Source: Xenopus tropicalis
Taxonomy: Eukaryota; Chordata; Amphibia; Anura; Pipidae
Assembly: GCF_000004195.4 (NCBI RefSeq)
Contig: NC_030677.2
Coordinates: 98,360,829 to 98,424,828, forward strand
Direction of reading: 5' to 3'
DNA: 64,000 nt
Part shown: positions 48,770 to 62,100 of the stretch, piece by piece
Position numbering within the stretch: the first letter of the stretch is position 1
How the letters are laid out: each line of letters begins with the position of its first letter
Made by a program: the position numbers and the translations under genes
Notes under the pieces: generated by a model
What the model was told of the DNA's origin: nothing
The model's database searches: none
The model's input: the letters and a program-made list of their open reading frames with translations, nothing else

Positions 48770-51700
48770 GAACATAATTTGCAAAAACATACAACAACAC
48801 TGAAAAACAGGAAGTGATGAACACATGAAAGATGCAATTGTTTTCAAAAATGCTCAACAGTTGGGAGTCAGTCTGCAGCAGGATGCAAGGGTGGTTATCC
48901 TCTGAGACTGTCCCCTACAGCAAGGCCCTGGAACTTCACACTAGACAAGAACACAGTATGCTTTTGGGTAAAGTGCCAAACACAGGACATCTTTGGTTCT
49001 ACTATAAATAGCTTTAACAATATCATCATGATACACAGATACAATCCTCCCAGCAACATTGTTTCTGCAGAAAAGAACATCTTTGGTTAGAGATTGTCAT
49101 TAACCCCCCCCCCCAACCCTCTCCCACCCCCCCTAAAAAAATCCCTTATTGTTTTTGTAATTTTTTTCTTAGTAGTTTCCTTCAAATGTTTGAAAACAAA
49201 TGTAAATATTGTCAGGCTTCATTCCTTAGATCATCATTAACAAGGTTTGTGGATGGTGACACCAGCTAGGGTTTATGAAAGTACTGTTTGTATATCATGG
49301 AATTTTCTTAGAGATAAACATGGTATATTTATTACAACCAACCACAGTTCCTGAGAGGGCTTTCATTTTTAATATTGATCGCCCTGCTTCAATGTGAATC
49401 CTGTTATGGCTGTTATTGATTCCATATGCCAACAGGAATTTGCCATGCCATGTGGCCATAAACTGATCATAAAATGGAAAATGTTTTGGAAACCTGTTCT
49501 GTCAACTAACTTTTACAGTCTGCTTGTAAAAAATATTAACTTGGGATGCACAAAAATATAATTGAATTATTCCTCCAATGCACAACTATAGCTAGCCAAA
49601 TATTTTACCACAAAGTACTCAAAAATTTTGAGTAATTTGTTATAAAAGCAATCGCCTATTTTGCAGATTAATCAGTAGAACAACTCACCAGGTAATGAAG
49701 AAACTGTTTCCAGACTTACTGTCATTTTCTTTTTCTGGCCCATCTTCATGTTATCATTACACCTGGGAAGTGCCTGCCCAACATGTAACGTTGACGTGAA
49801 ATGGCCATAAAATATGTTGTATGCTAACCTAGCTAAAGAGCATTAAGTGCATTTAAATTCACCAACTCAAAGAAGTCCTGAATTTTGTATTCATCAAATC
49901 CTTTCTGCTATCTTGTTTGCAATCACCCTCCTCACATGATAATGATATAATCATTGGTCACACAGGGAAAGGTATACTAAAGCAGGGCTATGATACAAAC
50001 TATCGGGTGCTGCCAGCTCTCGTAAACATCCTGGTAAGTCAAATAGCTTTCTGGTAATAGCAACTTGCAAATTTATTAATGACGTACCACAAAGCGTACG
50101 TTCTGTTAGGAACATTCCCTCTATTTATGGAGGTCTGTTATGAGAAAACAAAAAGAAGTTTTTTTCTTTAAACAGTTTAACTCAAAACAGGAAATGCATC
50201 TCTTTAACTAAGTGACTCTTTAACTATTTACCATACTGGAATGCATTTCCCAGATGTGCTGTAGCTTTAACGTACTCGAAATAGTTCAATGTATCAATTG
50301 CCAATCTACAGACAACCTTAACTGACTATAGGTGATTTAGATCCTCCATAAAATAAAACAAAGGCCTTAACATCTACACTGTTGATGGATCATTAGATCT
50401 AAACCTCAAACTCTCTACACCCAGCTAGAAGAGGTAGGAAGAGGTGACTGCCGGTGAATTTATGGTTTTCGAGGTTATTTACACATGTGCTCTCCAATGC
50501 CAAATTAATTTACAAGGTGAGCATACTTAATTCTGATTTGAAATATTACCTGCACGGTAGCATTTGTGAAAATGTTTTACTTGGTGCTCCCTAGTGCTTA
50601 CCTTAGTGTCCATAAATATATAGAGGTCTAAACAAGTAAAACCTATGTGTATTTGATGATATTCCTAAAACACATTTTGTTTATGAATCTAAGCTCTGAT
50701 TCCATCTATTTCATACTAAAGATTAAAGGAATAGATAAAAAAAATATTATGCCATACAGCATGGTTACCAAAATGTATTCATCTGAACTTATAGTTGAAT
50801 AATGGGTTAACATAGAGTCAGACAGTGCATCTTTGTACTTTATGAGGCATTTTTCAAGCAGAAGTGGTTAAAGCAATGAACCCACTTCACTTCACAAAAC
50901 TGCAAACCATTTTAAAGTTTATGTGCTTCAGACCCTCTCAGTTACTGTACTGGGCTCCAGGAACACCCAAGGGGGTTAAAAATTGCTTTAAGTATGGCAG
51001 GGATTGTCAGTACCTATAAATCTTTGGTTAATACTGGGGGATCCTGGAGTCATACTATTAACTGGATGGTAACTTTTGAACAGTTTTTATTCTAGGATTG
51101 AAAATGTTTGCTATACTACCGTAAACTGCTTCTCCCATAATCTGGCCTCCAAGTGTAATTGACACTAAACTGCTGCAAGGTGTGAGTTAAGTGCATCTTA
51201 GACTTTCTAAAGAAATAATTACTTTGGTATCTTTCTCCAAATACAAAGAGATTCTTGTTCTTGCAGCAAGTCCTAAATGTCGACTTGCAACCACACGGGA
51301 GAGAGATCATATTGACACTACAGATGTGTATTGACATAATTTGGAGCTGGATCCTTAATGAGGAGTTTCCAGTTAAGGGTTGCAAAATTGTATAGGTCCT
51401 TGTATTGACCTTGTGATGTTCAGGCACCTCCATCCTATTAGTGAAAGAACCTTTATACAGTTTGCCATTGATTCATGTTGGATTACTGTTTCATGAAAAT
51501 AGCTATGCATTCAAAGTGGATACTTTGATAATAACTGATTGTCTCTATTCTATTCCCTTAGACAAAGACACTCATTAGTTTGGTACTATGTTAAACTTTA
51601 AAAAAAACACTATAGATAGTGCCACGCTTCAAATCTGACCATGGCCTGTGGCACATATCTTATCAGCTGGGATTCAAAGACCTGTGATAAGACACAAATG

Positions 51701-53141
51701 AGAGCTTGAGCTGGAGATGTTGCCTTGTGGAAACCTTTCACAATCCAGAGAAATTTCTGAGGATCTTGGTAAAATAGAACATTGTAGAAGTTAATTTGTA
51801 GAAAACCCTTCTTCCACACATCCATATAAAACAAATGTTTAATAATGTCTGCAAAGTCAAGGTTTACCTCACATATATTAACACTATGGTCCCTATGAAA
51901 TGAGAATTAGAGAATGCTCTGATCTTCATTTGTGCAGAAATTTGACTTTTTTGCTATACAAAATGGTGCATAATAGACTATGTTAGGCAGTACTGGACGT
52001 TGAATTTGCTGTTTCACTAAAAGTGCATTACCCTTGGTCTCCGTCCATAACATGGGGTACACATTTTGTGCTGATATTTAAATGTTGTTTGCCTCTAACA
52101 GCAGTGCAACATTTCAGTTGATGAAATGCAATTCTAAGTACAATGTTTCACAACTGAGATGAGATCCCCAATCCATGCAATGCCCCTGCACCTGCAGAAA
52201 TATCTCTGGTAGGATCCATCCTTAATCCCCACCCCTACAATAAAAAAAAAATACAGTATTGTAAGAAGCAGACTATTTTCATGCATTAAATTATAATGAC
52301 ATTATCCCTTATACCTCTTACCCTTTTCAAATTACAGTTTTAACACATAACATATTAATATTGGCAGGTTAGAAATTAACAGGAATGAGCAAAATAAAGG
52401 ATATTTGCCTCTCATTGCTTTAGAAGACTGCTCTGTACCTCACTTTGAGAAGGAAGGAAGCCTTAACAACTTAATGTGTAAATATGTAAATCCCATAGGC
52501 CCACCCTAAGTTTCCTTCATTTCGGTAAATTCCTTGCACATTCAATATGTCTCCCATTTTATGCATCAAAGAAAGAACATGCCACACACCTCTGCAAAAA
52601 AAATGTCATAATTTAACAGAAAGCTTCAAGTCACAAATTCAAAATCTAGCTAAGTATTTTCACATAAACTATACATTAAATATTTTGAGGTATTTCAGAG
52701 AAAATTGTCATAGGCTTGAAAGGTCTGTGCTGAAAGAGTGCATTAGAAATCTTAGAGAGGGTGTGGTAAAAATGAACAGCTTAACTTATAGGGGGCATTT
52801 AATTAGGCATTTAGTACATTTGAACTGAAAGAGACTACATGAGCCCCTGAAATATTTGCTTTCTGCATGCAAAACGCTATTGGGTACTCACCAATACAAA
52901 CGTAACTATGCAGAAGCTAAACCTTTCATTAAAACTGTCTTCATGAAACATATAAATAATATCAATTCTAAATTATTAAATTTAAATCATTAATTAAATT
53001 ATTAATTAAATCAAATTAAAAATGTGTTTTTTACATTCTAAAAATATAAGATCAATGCTTAAAAAACGTTGCTTTAAATAGTCCACAAACCCAAGCGCTT
53101 TACTGACAGTGGGGCTGATATCTTCTGGGGATAAACACTAA

Positions 53142-53456
53142 GAGGCTGATTTATTATTAGTTGCAATTTAGAATCTGCTAAATCAATGTACAAAAGGGTA
53201 GGGAAGTTCTTTATCGGACTCTTTTGTTTTTTGAATCAGTTTTTTTCTACAATGTTTTTTAACCCTACATTTGGGTTCATTCCACAACAAAAAGACAGAT
53301 TTTAGGTGGATTTTACCTTTTTCATTTAAAAAAACAAAAAAAAAAGATTGTGGGGAAAAACAGTGCATGTAAAAAAAAGAGTGCAAGAGAGATAAAGAAT
53401 TCACTTTTTTCCAATGGTTTACCCAATGCATTGACTAATAATTAATCAGCCGGTAA
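53142..53456. mobile_element. MITE inside the presumed onecut3 3' UTR
   Basis: GAGGCTGATTTATTATTAGT at the left and ACTAATAATTAATCAGCCGG at the right are 18-bp inverted ends with one mismatch. It is the only clear mobile element that I see between 48.75 and 57.18 kb. Confidence 0.7.
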
Positions 53457-56400
53457 GATCTAAAAAGAAATGTGTTAGACACACATTATCAGTGATTTTG
53501 GTTTGAATCTTCATATTCAATAAGATCATTTCTAATTGACAAGATAACTCAGGGCCCAGAATAGAAATACATGTGTTTGAGTAAATACTGATAACATTTC
53601 ATTAGTGCATCACACAGAAACTGCATTTGAATTTAACTCACAAGTGAATCTGTTTCTTAAGCCTTTATGTGACTTTAGAGTAGGTAGAAATTTTTATGGC
53701 CCAAAAATAAATATAAACAGAAAATTGCACATCTATGTTTAATTGTTGCATCTGTGTCGCTGGATGGAATCTACAAAAAATCTATATTTTGAAAGGGATA
53801 CTATAGACTTTTGTTTACTATTTTGTGGAAAATGTAATAATAGCAATTCTGATTTGTATTTTCTTATGGAAAATGGAGTTTGTTAAATATTCTGTCTCTT
53901 CTACAACCCCTCTCCTTAGGTGCTCAGACATTAGTGGTATTAGTGGTATGACAGCTAAGCAATACAATATACTGACTCCTGAAGAGCTACCCAGTATTAT
54001 TTTCTCACTTGAGATAAAATAGGTTAAAACACTGATGCCCACTTGGCCAGCCCACACAACCATGTCTGTCTGTTATCGCAAAGATCTAAGCTCAATTTAC
54101 TGTCTGCCTTATGGTAAATGGCACCCTGTACAAAATATTAAAGATAGTTCCTTGACAATGTAAAAGACAGCATGCAACATTTACAAATCATATATCCCTT
54201 TCAATTCACATTCATAATAATACTTCATAATATTCATTTCACTGTCATTTTTGTGTGTATATTTAGATGAACGATCACAAACCCCTTTCTATGAGGAGGC
54301 TTGTGTAGCCACAGAAGGACACCCAGAGACCCCTGATTTGCCGCATCCGCACTGTGCAGTGCTGATTGGCACATTATAGGGAGACTAATGTGCCATTACA
54401 TGGCTATTCAAGGTCAGAGAGAAATTCCATGGCTGCATATTTATACGAATGCTGGCATTCTGAGGTGATTTCTGCCATCCTCATGATATATAAGCAAGGG
54501 GTACATTCTTTTTTTTTTTACACACAAATGACATCACTAAGCACCTATTGTGACTGATGATACCACTCTATATATTTACAGGGATATATTTTAAAAGTTA
54601 TATATGGCTCTTGTGCATTTAAATGTATATCCCCATGAGGATGTGACTCTCAGACACTGAAGACCTATCTCTCTGAACAGGTATACTATTCAGTTAATCC
54701 AGTGTAGAAAGAAATAGATCGCAAGTGCTGTTTCTTCCGAGTACACATACTGTAGTGTAATTTCCATTTACAATCTGTCAAGAAAAATTCTATTAATCCA
54801 TTACCCAAGAGTAAACAAAGAAGTTCATTTCTGAGAATATCTCCCCAGGATGTTTGATTAGTGAATCATTAGAAAACTAATGCTGAAATGCAAATTGCTC
54901 TTACTATACTTATTATAATATACTCACAACCTTTAGGAGTAAAGGACTGGTTTGATGATAATTTATACCACATAGGAGTCAAAAGCCAATCTCTCAGCCA
55001 GTCTTTTGGAAAGTTAAAGGAAACCGATTGGCTTTACATATAACATACATATAACATAAATAGGAAGTGAAATATGCTAAGCAAAGACTGTTTCCTTCAT
55101 CATAATGAAAAACATAAAATGTTTTCCAAAGATCATATTTAAATGATTATGGAAAATCTTTCATTACTTATTTATAGAAACAAGAGCTTCAGTATTTCTG
55201 TAGCATTAGTGCTCTTTAATCCATGTATAATAAATTGTTTTGATATATATATATATACATACATATATATCCACGTTTTATTGGTGTAATGGAAATAGGG
55301 GTTGCTGTATCACTCTCACTCTCGTTCCTTTGTCAGTATATGTCTTCTTGGGACTGTTGCGGGTATTTGTTTTAATATGATAGGGGACTCAATGATCACA
55401 TTCTAACTAAAAGTGTCTTTCTGAAAAAAGCTATAGTCAGTCTGCCTTAAATGTTTTACCTTACACACAATCCTTATTTCTGCCTTAAGTTAAACACACA
55501 TTTTAGACTTGCTTTTAAAAAAATGTGAAAAACTGGGATTTAGAATATATACATTTCATTTAAAGCCAGTGGAAATATGGCACAATTAGCAGTAAAAAGT
55601 GCATTTCAGCACAGACCAGGCAAGTAAGAACAAAATCTTTGGTATCAAGTGTGATTTTTCAATCACTAATCAAAAATTCAAGTGAGGTAGCCTTTTCCTT
55701 GAGGTTCTCACTAGAAAAGTCTTAAATGTCCACTTATTGTGGAGCAGCAGGGAAGTAAATAACCAGCAGTTTGCACCAGGTTTAATATTTTACTTCTCTG
55801 TCTGGTTTATGAATCCTTAGATTACATGGGAGAAACATTTTTTTGTTTCTAGGATACTTTTTCTTTGGCAAAACAGATTTTCGTTTCAATTTTTTCTAGA
55901 TTCATTTTCTGTTCATTTTCCTCTTTCTGTTCTTTGTTATTCAGGAATCTTTTGCTCTTCTCCAAACACCAAGTAGAAAAAAAATTATATTTTTCTCAAT
56001 TGGATCCCCTTTTTTATGAAAGGTTTATGTTTCGATTTTCTCATTTTTGTATATATACATGTATTTATTTTAATAAAGGTGCCTACTTGCTGAGCACACA
56101 ATTCGCCCTAAAGTAAATTGAAGCCATTTTTTAAAACATACAACAGTGATGGTACAGTTATATATATATATATATTTACCCGCATCATTTTGATAAAGTT
56201 CATTAACCTCTTGACCACCATCACCTTCCCATTTTAGACAGATTTGAATGTTCTGCCTCCTACAACTAAAATGGGGCAGGTATGTTTTGAAATGTTGTCT
56301 TCTTCGGGAACAAAGAATCCTAAAGAGCTCTCCAGTATTAATGAGGTTCAAAAGAGTATGAAGTCTTTTTTTTACATGTCACACTTAGGAGACACCTTGG

Positions 56401-57177
56401 AAATGTTAGTTTATCTTTGGTATAGTACCATCTCCTATAGACAGCATTAAGGCAGTTGTTATTGGCACTAAAAACTGACCATCCTATTGGAATAAACTCC
56501 ACTAGTTGTTTCCCCTTCAAACTTGCACAAAGTCTGTTTTGTTGATAATGTACATGATATTTTCTTTTTTTGTCAAATACTTTAATAATGAAATAGTGTT
56601 TAAACAAATTCCTCTGTTGTAGATCTGTGTTGTGATGCTTTCTGAGGTGGTTTGAAGTACTATGGATCTAAATTATAGCAGTTTGGCCACTTTCTCCATA
56701 AAAATTAACTTAAAAGTCAATAACAGGAAGCTTGTCTTATCCGGTTAAAATGTGCTTGTAGAATCTCTAGTTTTAGCTGTCCTCTTATTATTTATTGTTC
56801 AATTTCCTTATAGATCGTAGACGACTAATACTTTTTTATATTTATAAAGTATAAGGAAGTCATGACAGCCACTTTTGTTAATGAAAATTATGAATGAATT
56901 TTCTGTTTTAAAAATTGCATATTTTGAGTCCAGCACATTTTTTCCACCATAATTCATAATGTTGTATTGATTCTCTCCATTTTACAACTCCCTTAACCTT
57001 ATTTTATAGGGAGCTATGTTGCGCCTTGATTTTGTCTTCTGCAGCAGTTTTATTTCCTTTCCTTTTTAAGTAGATGTTCTTTGGTTCTTTCTTTAGAGGA
57101 ATTATTTACTGTTTTATTTGTTATTTTCTCAAAGTTTTGTCTGATGCAACTGGGGATTTCCTAGAAAAGATGACAAC

Positions 57178-57470
57178 TCATGCTTTGGAGAAAGTGCTTG
57201 TGGATGCAGAAGGTATTCCAGGATTTGACCCTGGGTCTTCTTGCCACCGGTTCATGCACCTTCGACGTGCATTCATGAAGAAGTTACTGACCGTGTTAAG
57301 CTCCAGGCCTAGCTGCTGAGAGATGGTAATCTGCATTTCTTTGGATGGACGCTTATTTTCTTTGAAAATCGCAATCAGGGTCCGTCTCTGAAGGTCGGTG
57401 AAGACCAGCCTTTGCTTTTTTGGCTGAAGGTTGCGGTCCTTTTGCTGTTCTTGTTCTTTGCGTTTACAAG
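57178..57470 (-). CDS. onecut3: ONECUT-type homeodomain transcription factor, last coding exon (probable ONECUT3)
   Basis: This exon encodes the DNA-binding homeodomain and C-terminus of a nuclear cut-homeodomain activator used in liver, pancreas, retina and neuron differentiation in vertebrates. The exon is 293 nt. Its acceptor on the - strand is TCTTATTGCTATAG at 57471 upward, it completes a split Ala codon, and it adds 96 residues. CKRKEQE follows the expected junction after the cut-domain exon. The homeodomain spans about residues 16-75, with RLVFTDLQRRTL, the FFMNARRR recognition helix, and the ONECUT-specific Phe48/Met50 pair. The tail RRRCMNRWQEDP...TFSKA fits ONECUT3 better than ONECUT1 or 2, which have RRRSL.KW and end CTKA. 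The stop is at 57178-57180. The first exon, with the cut domain, must lie beyond 64000. Confidence 0.92.
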
Positions 57471-58307
57471 CTATAGCAATAAGAGATAAATAAGAAGTTC
57501 TGTTAGATTTACAAAGTAAACTTATCCCGTTATAAAGCACCATACACAAGATTTTTGAAGGTGGTAAGGCTTATTTATGGACTTTGAACAAAAATGCCCC
57601 AGTGCAGTAACCAATAGCAACCAGTAGTTAAATAGCTCTGATCATTTTAAGCCGCATGGAATAATGAAAGAAGATACCTGATTTGGAGCAAATCTGCACA
57701 GTGTTAATATCAGAGTCCCAGCTATTTTTGTATAGAAAATCAAGTTGTATTAATTTTTTAGTAGAGGTAAATGCCTACTGTATTTTAAACAACAGAAGAA
57801 CACTGTCAGGTGAAAACAATTATTCTGCAAGAATAAATTTCAGCTTCCTAACTGGGATTCTTTATATTCCTGAATGTATATACATAAAAGGAAAAGAAAG
57901 AGAAAGAATCCCCTGCATCACTGGAGCTACACTGAAACGAGGAAATAAGATACAAAAGCCTTTATTGAATCATCATACAAAACCATAAAAACATACCTTC
58001 AAAATAGAACACACAGTGCAAAATATGGATTCTATTGTTACTCAGGAAAAATCATGGGGCCTAATGACCTGAAGCATAGGGAAGCAGGGCATGACAGGGC
58101 AAGGAGGGCAGCCCCCCTTCCCCCCCCCTTTTATACTGTTTCAGATGGCAAGCCAATGGGTGATCAGGAAGATTCCCTGGCAAAGGGGATGGTCTAACAA
58201 CGGACGCCATCTTACCTCAGTTGGATCCAGACTCATTGGTGTTTTTAAAATTAATGATTGTATAAATACAGATGCACTGCTTAACCTACACTATTCAGTA
58301 TTACTTA
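57471..58307 (-). other. onecut3 intron, part next to the last exon
   Basis: It contains a good pyrimidine-rich acceptor region for the exon. About 57890-58140 may be an old repeat that I cannot name, ending in a C-rich run near 58113-58130. There is no coding evidence. Confidence 0.5.
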
Positions 58308-59184
58308 AACTAGGCCAGTGCTGTCCAACTTCTGTGGTGCTGAGGGCCGGAATTTCTCTAGCATACATGGTGGAGGGCCGATAATGGAAGCCAGTTTTGA
58401 CCACTTCCCCTTTTTAAACCACACCCACTTCAAACCACACCTATTTCATCACAATGGTGGTAGTGCAGCAAAAACCCAAATGCTTGGTCCTCACTATGGG
58501 GATATCAACCGTTATTCATATATGAAATAATTATATTTTGTCATATTAAGACACACACTTAAATCCATATGCCGCCACCTCCTCCTCACCTGTGGATAGC
58601 ACAGCAACCCCAGCACATAATTACACACCTTAGGGGGCGATTTAATGGCTATTTCCAACTGCTAACAAAACAAACCCCTGCCAGGTTCACCTCCCACAGG
58701 CAGCATAGGGCAGGTAGAGTATGGCACACGCAGGCAGCACTCTGCCTGGCCTATGCTGCCTGTGTGTGCCAACTCTGCCTGGCCTATGATGCCTGTGTGT
58801 GCCATACTCTGCATGCCCTATGCTACCTATGTGCCATACTTCACCTGGCTTATGTTGCCTGTGTGCCATACTCTGCCTTCCCTATGCAGCCTAGCAGCAC
58901 ACAGGCAGCATAGGCCAGGCAGTACATACAATGTCTGAGGTGTGAACAGGTGAACAATGTGGGTGATTACAGCCTGAACCTGAGGTGTCAACACTGCAGG
59001 GGGTGGACAATGCAGAAACTAAAAGGTCTGAACAACACAGGGGATTACATTTTTAAACAATACAGGGGGATTACAGCCTGAGTACTGATACCATTTAAAG
59101 CTTACACAAAGGTAAGCCATCAAAGCAGCCAGACAGGTGGGGGACCACACAGAGGGGAGTCAGTTGGATAGCACTGAACTAGGC
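58308..59184. mobile_element. complete 861-bp hAT-type element
   Basis: The ends CAGTGCTGTCCAACTTCTG (58316) and AGTTGGATAGCACTG (to 59176) are flanked by a perfect 8-bp duplication AACTAGGC (58308-58315, 59177-59184). A GGGCCGG/GGGCCG pair near the left end is typical. No transposase is encoded. Confidence 0.93.
58700..58925. repeat. short tandem array inside the hAT element
   Basis: TATGCTGCCTGTGTGTGCCA and CTCTGCCTGGCC recur about six times, with an inverted copy at each end (GGCAGCATAGG). The open frames across it, on both strands, are repeat effects. Confidence 0.85.
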
Positions 59185-62100
59185 AGTCTGTTGGGCTATT
59201 TAATCAATTTTAACCAAACTGACCAACCATCTTTCTATTTTACCAGTTGGGAAGAAAGATAGGCCAATGTGTGATCCCATCAGTACGTCAGTGAGTTCTT
59301 CAGTGATACCTCACAAGTAAGACCCACCTATACCCTCTTTTCTCCAGCTCTGCTGAATGAGAGGATCAGAGCAATTTGACAATCACAAGAAAATCAAACA
59401 GTTATATGTAGAAACCAAATGATAATTATTCAACAGCATAAGCCTCTAAAGCCATTGTGTGGTTAACATTATGAGGCTGAACAAGTGTTTTCAGTGGTTT
59501 TTAAGGAATATTTTTATGAACACTCTGTCCCCATTCTTGCTCAGTTTTATCATGCACTAGCAAAATATGAAGGTAACACAATTTTGACTGCACTTCATAT
59601 GGTTTCCCCCCTCCTGCTTTGCATATCCTAGTGAGAGATGTAAGATGCCATAAACATTGCTCTTTTTGAAAGCAAAATAAAAGCTAGAACACACAAGCAA
59701 AAGGCTCCTTTGTTGATCAGTCATTGTTTCTGCATTTTGCTGACAATGCACAACCTAGTTCTCCCTCGATCCGTCTTATTACTGCTGCATGCAAAGAAAA
59801 TCAATCAAAACTCCGGCCACATATACTTACAGCTGAATGTGAAACTTTCACATGTATATACTATTTACAAGAGAAAAGAACAACCTTAATAGAAATAGCC
59901 TTTAAAGGGCCTGTAGGACAAAAAAAGAAAGAATATCGTATGCATTTACTGTAAATATAATTTACTGGTGACCTTTACTGGTTGAAGTGGTGTATTAGCT
60001 TATGGAGCTTCTACTGTGTATGCCCAGGGGCTAAAATTCAACCTCAAACAGTGTGAAGTGCCCTACACTCCAGCCAGTTCTCACTTGCATATCTAAATTA
60101 TGCACAAGCTAAAAGGCATGAGCAGGGAAACATACTTACCTTCTTCTGCCCTTATGAACACATTGCTGCTGAATAAAAGCAGCACAGTATTCATGGGCCA
60201 ACACAGGTCTGTCATGTATAGGACAGGGCACCATGTTGGATTGCACCTGTGTTTTGCATGTTGCGCCCTGCCTGCCCCGCAGGTGTCCAGTAAAAGCTTC
60301 TGCTTCCTTCTTATTGGTTGCAAACTTTAATTACATCTCCCCAATAGTGTCTACATGGAACCATTAACATAGATACAGTAAGCCAAGGTTCCACAAGATC
60401 TCAGCAAACCAGGCATGTTTTATTATCATCATTGTGCTGTATCTTTTACATCAGTTTATTAGCACACCTTTCAAGTTCCAAGTGAATGTTGTCAGAAAAG
60501 TACAATGGTACAATGGTACAAACTTGTTCATTTACCACACATACTTTAACCACTTGGTTGCTGAGATCTTTCTATAGTTCTATGTTCAGCCTATCTGCAA
60601 GTTAATTGCACAAATTGGGCATTGCCAGCTTATATCTGCGTTACCATGCCTATAACCAATCTTTTAAAAAATAGTTTGGTAGCTGGTAATTTTAAATCCT
60701 TAACAGAAAAACTGTTTTGTGTTCACAATAGCTGATGACAATACAGTGTGTTAAATAAGCAACCGAGCTCCCATCCTCTGTGACAAAAGGATTTTAATTT
60801 ACCACGGCTTATTACACAGTTGTGCACTTATTTAAGAGTTCTTGAAAATAGAAGTCAACGATTCGTGAAGATGAAGAGCTCCTTCACAGTAATAGGTAAG
60901 TAAATGGTCCTGTAACTCCCATAGACAAATTGGACCACCCATAGAGAGATCTCTGGGCCATTTTAAAATGACCTGATGCCTTTGTATACTGTCCCTTGCC
61001 GATTCTTGATGTCATTTTTATATTCACAAGCCCTCCTTTTATTCTGTTTATTAAACCTTTGCAATTGTCCTCCTCCATTTGTCTGTAATATAACCTGCAA
61101 TTTTCAACACATTTTAGTTAAATGCAAGTTATTTGCTGAAAATACAAAAGGCTTCACAACAATTCTGACAAAAGATTATCTGCTGCCCTTAAGTGGGTCG
61201 TTTAACCACTCCAGCCTATTCATAAGGACATATACACAAAGAGGTGTTTTCCTTCCAAGGATTCTATCCAGGCCCTCATTTATTTGCCTTTTAAATATAT
61301 TGATTTTGTTTTTATTTCTTCCAGTGCACAGGGTTGGATTCTTCATTCTGCCTTATTTCAGTGCAGCCAAGTCATTTTGATATTTTGGGTAAGGGAGGAA
61401 AATTATATCTAAATGTGCAAGGAATAATAATTTTTTTCTTGCATATACAATCAAATATTTTTATGAAAAAGTGTATTCTTTTCCACTGTAAAGAATCAAT
61501 TAAACACTGTCAGAGGCCACCAGACTACCACTATATCATTCCTACACACCACCACCAACTACCACCCCTCACACACAATTATACTGAATATTTTTGGCAG
61601 GTATGCATATACTTCTTTATCACAGTTACTGGGCATACTTTTCTGCTGGGGAACATAGCACTGCAGTGATATTTTTTTTTTCAGAGGGCAATTTATTATC
61701 ATGGAAGCTCCCCATTATCTGCATAAAACAGCTCTGCTCCCATCTCGCCTTACTTTGACTTTAGATCCTAAGGATTTTCTTCATGCTGCCTCAAGTGTCT
61801 TTGTGCTGCTTGCACAGGTACATTTGTTTGCGAAATAGTTTTCAACATCTTCCACTCCCGAAAAGGAATTTGAAAAGGACTTTTATGATCCAGCTTTTTA
61901 TGTTTGGGTGACAGGACCTCTTTAAAGCAAGGAGGGTGATTTATCAATGTTTGAGTTTGATTTTTTTTCACAATTCGGGTTTTTTTTTCTCTAAAAAAGA
62001 TTGATCTCAAATTAAGGTTCAAAAACTCATATGTCTGGTATATATTAATTGCAAAAAACTCGAATGTAAAAATTTGCTATCTAAAAGTTAATAAAGGAAG

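Larger units (their letters stand above)
48745..57177 (-). other. onecut3: probable very long onecut3 3' UTR
   Basis: About 8.4 kb downstream of the onecut3 stop has no coding pattern. It is nearly free of the transposable elements that crowd the rest of the window; the exceptions are one MITE at 53142-53456 and short AT runs. On the - strand an AATAAA signal lies at 48764-48769 (TTTATT on +) in a typical AT-rich 3'-end setting. Seven matches to the miR-9 seed lie in the sense strand. ONECUT mRNAs in other vertebrates are known for long 3' UTRs and miR-9 control. Nearer AATAAA signals on the - strand (for example near 57047 and 57113) could give shorter forms. This is an inference without transcript data. 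Confidence 0.55.

Noticed and set aside
58569..58913. 114-residue open frame on +, with a frame also open on -
   Set aside because: It comes from the short tandem array within the hAT element.
60976..61380. 134-residue open frame on +
   Set aside because: No recognisable domain, splice context or conservation pattern. It lies in the onecut3 intron.
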